Source: an uncultured Flavihumibacter sp. (GTDB lineage: Bacteria > Bacteroidota > Bacteroidia > Chitinophagales > Chitinophagaceae). Taken from it: a stretch of DNA of 53,060 nucleotides. The notes under the pieces were generated by a model, which saw only the letters and a program-made list of their open reading frames with translations, did no database searches and was not told the origin of the DNA. Position numbers and translations under genes: made by a program. The DNA lies in NCBI GenBank assembly GCA_902168225.1, contig CABHOW010000008.1:1-53060 (forward strand), given 5' to 3'. Of this stretch, positions 51,101 through 53,060 are shown one piece after another; positions within the stretch are counted from its first letter, which is position 1, and the number at the start of each line of letters is the position of its first letter.

Positions 51101-52847
51101 TTATGGAATAGCTTCTACGAATACCAGCTTTATAGTAAATGCCAATGGACTAACAGATAATCTAGTAGTAACTGCTCCAACGGGTTATCAAGTATCAACA
51201 AGTGCAGGTAGTGGATTTGCAAGTTCAGTTAATGTAACTCCAAGTAGAGGTACGGTAACCTCAACTACTATTTTTGTAAGAATCCCAAGTACCACAGCTG
51301 TGGGTACATATACCGGTAATGTGGTTTGTAGCAGTACAGGGGCAACATCACAAAATGTGGCAACTGCTAGTAGTATTGTTTCCGCTGCTGCATTAACAAT
51401 TACTGCTAATAATGCAAATAAAAATTACGGTTCAACATTAAGTGGGGCAGCAGGCAGTACATCATTTACATCGAGCGGACTTGTAAACAGTGAGACAATT
51501 GGAAGTGTAACGGTTGCATATGGAACCGGTGCTGCAGCTACCGCCAGTGTTGGAACTTATACGGGTAGTGTAACACCAAGTGCAGCTACCGGTGGAACAT
51601 TTACAGCGAGTAACTATAACATTACTTATGCAACGGGTAATATCGTTGTTGGCCAAGCTACATTAACAATTACAGCGAGTGCTGCCAGTAAAACTTATGG
51701 AACGGTAGCTAGCTTAACGGCGTATACAACAAGTGGATTAGTTGGTACTGATGCAGTAAGTGGGTTAACATTATCGAGTACAGGATCACCATCCGCAGCA
51801 ACAGTAGGCAGTTATGATATTGTGCCAAGTGGAGCTACAGGAACAGGATTAACTAATTATGCGATCACATATACTAATGGCACCTTAACAGTTAACCCGG
51901 CGCCATTAACGATTACGGCCGTTAATCAAGTAAAATGTTTTGGATTAAATTATATGCTACCTACAAATGGATATAGTGTAAGTGGATTATTAATGGCAGA
52001 TGGAGTGAGTGCTGTTACCCTTACTAGTAGCGGTTCTCCAAGTGCTGCTGCTGCAAATACATATCCGATTGTACCCAGTGCTGCAACAGGAACAGGACTG
52101 AGTAACTATAGTATTACCTATAATAATGCAACCCTAACCGTAAACCCAGCACCATCACCGAGTACTATTACATTACCTAGTCTTGTATGTACAGGATCGG
52201 GCTATACACTTACGAATAGTTTATCGGGAGGTGTATGGTCGAGCAGTAACATGGGAGTAGCTACCATTAATGCCAGTGGTGGACTAGTAACACCGGTATC
52301 TCAGGGTAATACAACTATCAGCTATGTGGTAACGAACAATTTTGGTTGTTTAGGAACAGTTACTGCATTACTGCCGGTATTAAGCACACCGGTAAAACCA
52401 GTTATTACAAGAGACTTTAGCGGGAACTTAAATAGTAGTTATAGTGGGGTAAATATTTGGTACAATGCAAGCAACCAACAAACAGTGAGTGGAGTAAGCA
52501 GTTCAAGCTATAACCCTAAGGCGACTATAAGGGTACAGGTACAGGGTAATAATGGCGGTTGTATAGGCCCATGGAGTGATGAGTTTGTATATACCACAAG
52601 TAGTATTGCGATCTTATATCCGAACCCGGCAAAGAGTTATACGTTGGCATCGATAGTGAGTGATAGAGCACAAAGTATCACCCTACAACTTACTGATATT
52701 GCAGGTAAACTGTTGCAAGAGATACCGGTTACATTAAGTACCGGACAAAATACGGTTCGTATCAATACGGCAACTTTAGCAAGAGGATCCTATATGCTGG
52801 TGATTAAGGGAAGTGGGGTAACATATATGCAGTTTGTGAAAGAATAG
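48171..52847 (+). CDS. Large T9SS-secreted repeat protein (IPT, FG-GAP, MBG and sorting domains)
   Basis: 1558 residues. Order: signal peptide (1-20); IPT/TIG domain (about 22-105); seven 55-residue FG-GAP/VCBS repeats with Ca-binding GDLDGDGKPDL (about 112-490); second IPT/TIG domain (about 498-575); seven 55-residue repeats of QQGSKLVGTGAVG with SVSLSADGNTAIVGG and AAWVYT (about 581-960); an Ig-like domain; three MBG-type domains (LTITA ... GTLTVNPA); a Big_2-like domain; and a type A T9SS C-terminal sorting domain (ILYPNPAKS ... MLVIKG). It should be exported by the type IX system and fixed to the surface or released. It has no catalytic motif and is probably an adhesin or matrix protein. 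Stop TAG is followed directly by an octamer array. Confidence 0.9.
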   Translation: MSKKISFLLLLLIVGFSAIAQPKITSFTPTSAKPGDVVTIAGTNFNTTTTNNIVFFGATKANVTAATTTSLTVTVPTGATYNYINVLNTGTALMGSSANKFIPIFSPTKTSIGTGDFAAKVDFATGTNPFSIAIGDIDGDGKPDLAIANSGSNTVSVYRNISSTGSIVAGSFAAKVDFTTGSLPYAVAIGDLDGDGKPDLVVANNISNTLSVLRNTSSSGSIGSGSFAAKVDFATGISPISVSIGDLDGDGKLDLAVANNHSNTVSVLRNTSSSGSIGSGSFAANVDLTTGTSPRSVAIGDLDGDGKPDLVTANYNPNTVSVLRNTSSSGSIGLGSFAANVDFATGTTPTSVAIGDLDGDGKPDLAVANNIANTVSVFRNTSSSGSIGSGSFAAKVDFTTGTNPYNVAIGDLDGDGKPDLAVANYNSNSVSILRNTSSSGSIVSGSFATNVDFTTGASSYAVAIGDLDGDGKPDLAVSNLSDNSVSVIRNNPQYPPTINSFTPTSGNVGSLVTITGTNLSSPTGLTIGGVSAIPISNTGTSLVAMVMPGATTGAVSVTTAGGTANGTGNFTVTASQAPNTQQGSKLVGTGAVGAPPTHGWSVSLSADGNTAIVGGFADNSGSGAAWVYTRSGGSWSQQGSKLVGTGAVGNPNQGYSVSLSADGNTAIVGGYGDNGGAGAAWVFTRSGGSWSQQGSKLVGTGAVGNAQQGVSVSLSADGNTAIVGGFTDNSYTGAAWVYTRSGGSWSQQGSKLVGRGARGSAGQGNSVSLSADGNTAIVGGYTDNINAGAAWVYTLSGGSWSQQGSKLVGTGAGDIAAQGYSVSLSADGNTAIVGGPTHNSNAGAAWVYTRSGGSWSQQGSKLVGTGAVGSAGQGVSVSLSADGNTAIVGGNNDNNGAGAAWVYTRSGGSWSQQGSKLVGTGAVGGAYQGTSASLSADGNTAIVGGNNDNNGAGAAWVYVYAPPTITTSGTLAAVNTTYGIASTNTSFIVNANGLTDNLVVTAPTGYQVSTSAGSGFASSVNVTPSRGTVTSTTIFVRIPSTTAVGTYTGNVVCSSTGATSQNVATASSIVSAAALTITANNANKNYGSTLSGAAGSTSFTSSGLVNSETIGSVTVAYGTGAAATASVGTYTGSVTPSAATGGTFTASNYNITYATGNIVVGQATLTITASAASKTYGTVASLTAYTTSGLVGTDAVSGLTLSSTGSPSAATVGSYDIVPSGATGTGLTNYAITYTNGTLTVNPAPLTITAVNQVKCFGLNYMLPTNGYSVSGLLMADGVSAVTLTSSGSPSAAAANTYPIVPSAATGTGLSNYSITYNNATLTVNPAPSPSTITLPSLVCTGSGYTLTNSLSGGVWSSSNMGVATINASGGLVTPVSQGNTTISYVVTNNFGCLGTVTALLPVLSTPVKPVITRDFSGNLNSSYSGVNIWYNASNQQTVSGVSSSSYNPKATIRVQVQGNNGGCIGPWSDEFVYTTSSIAILYPNPAKSYTLASIVSDRAQSITLQLTDIAGKLLQEIPVTLSTGQNTVRINTATLARGSYMLVIKGSGVTYMQFVKE
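48510..49640 (+). repeat. Seven tandem 165-bp FG-GAP repeats
   Basis: Seven copies of a 55-codon unit with nearly identical DNA, each with a DxDGDG calcium loop. Seven copies fit one seven-bladed beta-propeller. High identity points to recent duplication and risks short-read collapse. Confidence 0.9.
49911..51050 (+). repeat. Seven tandem 165-168-bp repeats of a second type
   Basis: Seven copies of a 55- or 56-codon unit (QQGSKLVGTGAVG ... SLSADGNTAIVGG ... AAWVYTRSGGSWS), again probably one seven-bladed propeller. Variation is concentrated at two short loops per unit. The unit length equals that of the FG-GAP set. Confidence 0.9.
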
Positions 52848-52877
52848 TCGGAGAGACGGGGAGTCCGGGAGTCCGAG
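52846..52877. repeat. Short octamer array after the T9SS gene
   Basis: Four 8-bp units starting inside the TAG stop codon: AGTCGGAG, AGACGGGG, AGTCCGGG, AGTCCGAG. The period is 8, not 7, which sets it apart from the other arrays, but its position at a TAG stop is the same. Confidence 0.65.
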
Positions 52878-52884
52878 TATTAAT

Positions 52885-52929
52885 GTCACTCTGAGCTTGC
52901 TTGCAAAGACAAAGGCATGGTCGAAGGGT
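52885..52929. repeat. Palindromic element split by a 21-bp insert
   Basis: GTCACTCTGAGCTTG (52885-52899) and TCGAAGGGT (52921-52929) are the two halves of the element seen at 47771-47794, separated by 21 extra bases exactly at its centre. Confidence 0.6.
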
Positions 52930-52958
52930 AATATTTAGATGAATTAAAAAAAAGTATT

Positions 52959-53036
52959 ATGAAAAAGATAGTTATATATTTTTTTGCAACAGTTACCATA
53001 AATGGTGTTGCTAAATCACAAAATAGTGTACTGACC
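52959..53036 (+). CDS. N-terminal fragment of an exported protein, cut by the contig end
   Basis: ATG at 52959 followed by a signal-peptide-like MKKIVIYFFATVTINGVAKS (hydrophobic core, then QNSVLT). After residue 26 the frame enters adapter sequence and reads LSLIHI-stop, which is not biological. Product unknown; a second secreted protein downstream of the T9SS gene. Confidence 0.6.
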
Positions 53037-53060
53037 CTGTCTCTTATACACATCTGACTC
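53037..53060 (+). other. Nextera/Tn5 adapter contamination at the contig end
   Basis: CTGTCTCTTATACACATCT (53037-53055) is the 19-bp Tn5 mosaic end used in Nextera libraries, followed by GACTC, one base from the usual GACGC of the read-2 adapter. It is an artefact and should be trimmed. Confidence 0.97.

Noticed and set aside
48416..51656. Minus-strand open frames opposite the T9SS protein
   Set aside because: They mirror the Gly/Asp-rich repeats, lack starts with sensible context and have no recognisable domain.

Overview
The window looks like one end of a contig from a member of the Bacteroidota, most likely family Chitinophagaceae. This rests on the following: -7 promoter boxes of the form TAnnTTTG before many genes, few Shine-Dalgarno sites, a type IX secretion C-terminal sorting domain, a SusC/TonB-like outer-membrane receptor, an UpxY antiterminator, DUF2723 and DUF2911 proteins, and AT-rich DNA. 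The genus cannot be fixed from the sequence alone. The right edge ends in a Tn5/Nextera mosaic-end sequence, so 53037-53060 is sequencing adapter and the true contig ends at about 53036.

Layout. 1-3.3 kb: truncated outer-membrane receptor, DUF445 protein and tRNA-His, all on the minus strand. 3.4-8.2 kb: tail-specific protease, UpxY/NusG-like regulator, PHP-type tyrosine phosphatase, then the tRNA methylthiotransferase MtaB. 8.4-17 kb: DUF2723 (GT117-type) membrane glycosyltransferase, a VWA plus AAA+ chelatase-like pair, cysteine desulfurase and GlmM. 17-24.7 kb: methyltransferase, tryptophan 2,3-dioxygenase, GH13 lipoprotein, cytochrome b plus molybdopterin oxidoreductase, PyrF, SGNH hydrolase and kynureninase. 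24.8-34 kb: DPP4-like peptidase, a PIN/antitoxin pair, a glutaryl-CoA-dehydrogenase-like enzyme, shikimate kinase, DUF423 and FtsK. 34-41.5 kb: LolA-like carrier, esterase, GH29 fucosidase, alpha/beta hydrolase, DUF2911, an Ada-like regulator/repair protein, HxlR regulator, NTF2-like protein and RNase Z. 41.6-47.5 kb: core genes rpsO, pnp, prmA, plsY, an M48 protease and a YdeI-like protein. 47.5-53 kb: an ABC-F remnant and a 1558-residue T9SS-secreted protein carrying two sets of seven 55-residue repeats.

The gene content is mostly housekeeping, with peripheral catabolism (tryptophan through TDO, kynureninase and a GCDH-like enzyme) and polymer degradation (GH13, GH29, esterase, DPP4).

The most unusual signal is not a gene. 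At least ten arrays of degenerate 7-bp repeats sit at gene boundaries and inside three coding or ex-coding regions. Several are two-armed (heptamers followed by their inverse complements). They often contain the TAG stop codon of a neighbour, or run directly into a TAnnTTTG promoter box. Each array uses its own heptamer family (TGNNTAG, TAGACNA, AGGNNNN, AATTNNG, CYCGNAN), yet all keep strict 7-bp phase. In ftsK and the fucosidase the arrays are translated into 7-residue linker repeats. A palindromic element (GTCACCCTGAGC ... GTCGAAGGGT) accompanies the CYCGNAN arrays. I know of no formal description of this system in Bacteroidota, but I could not search.
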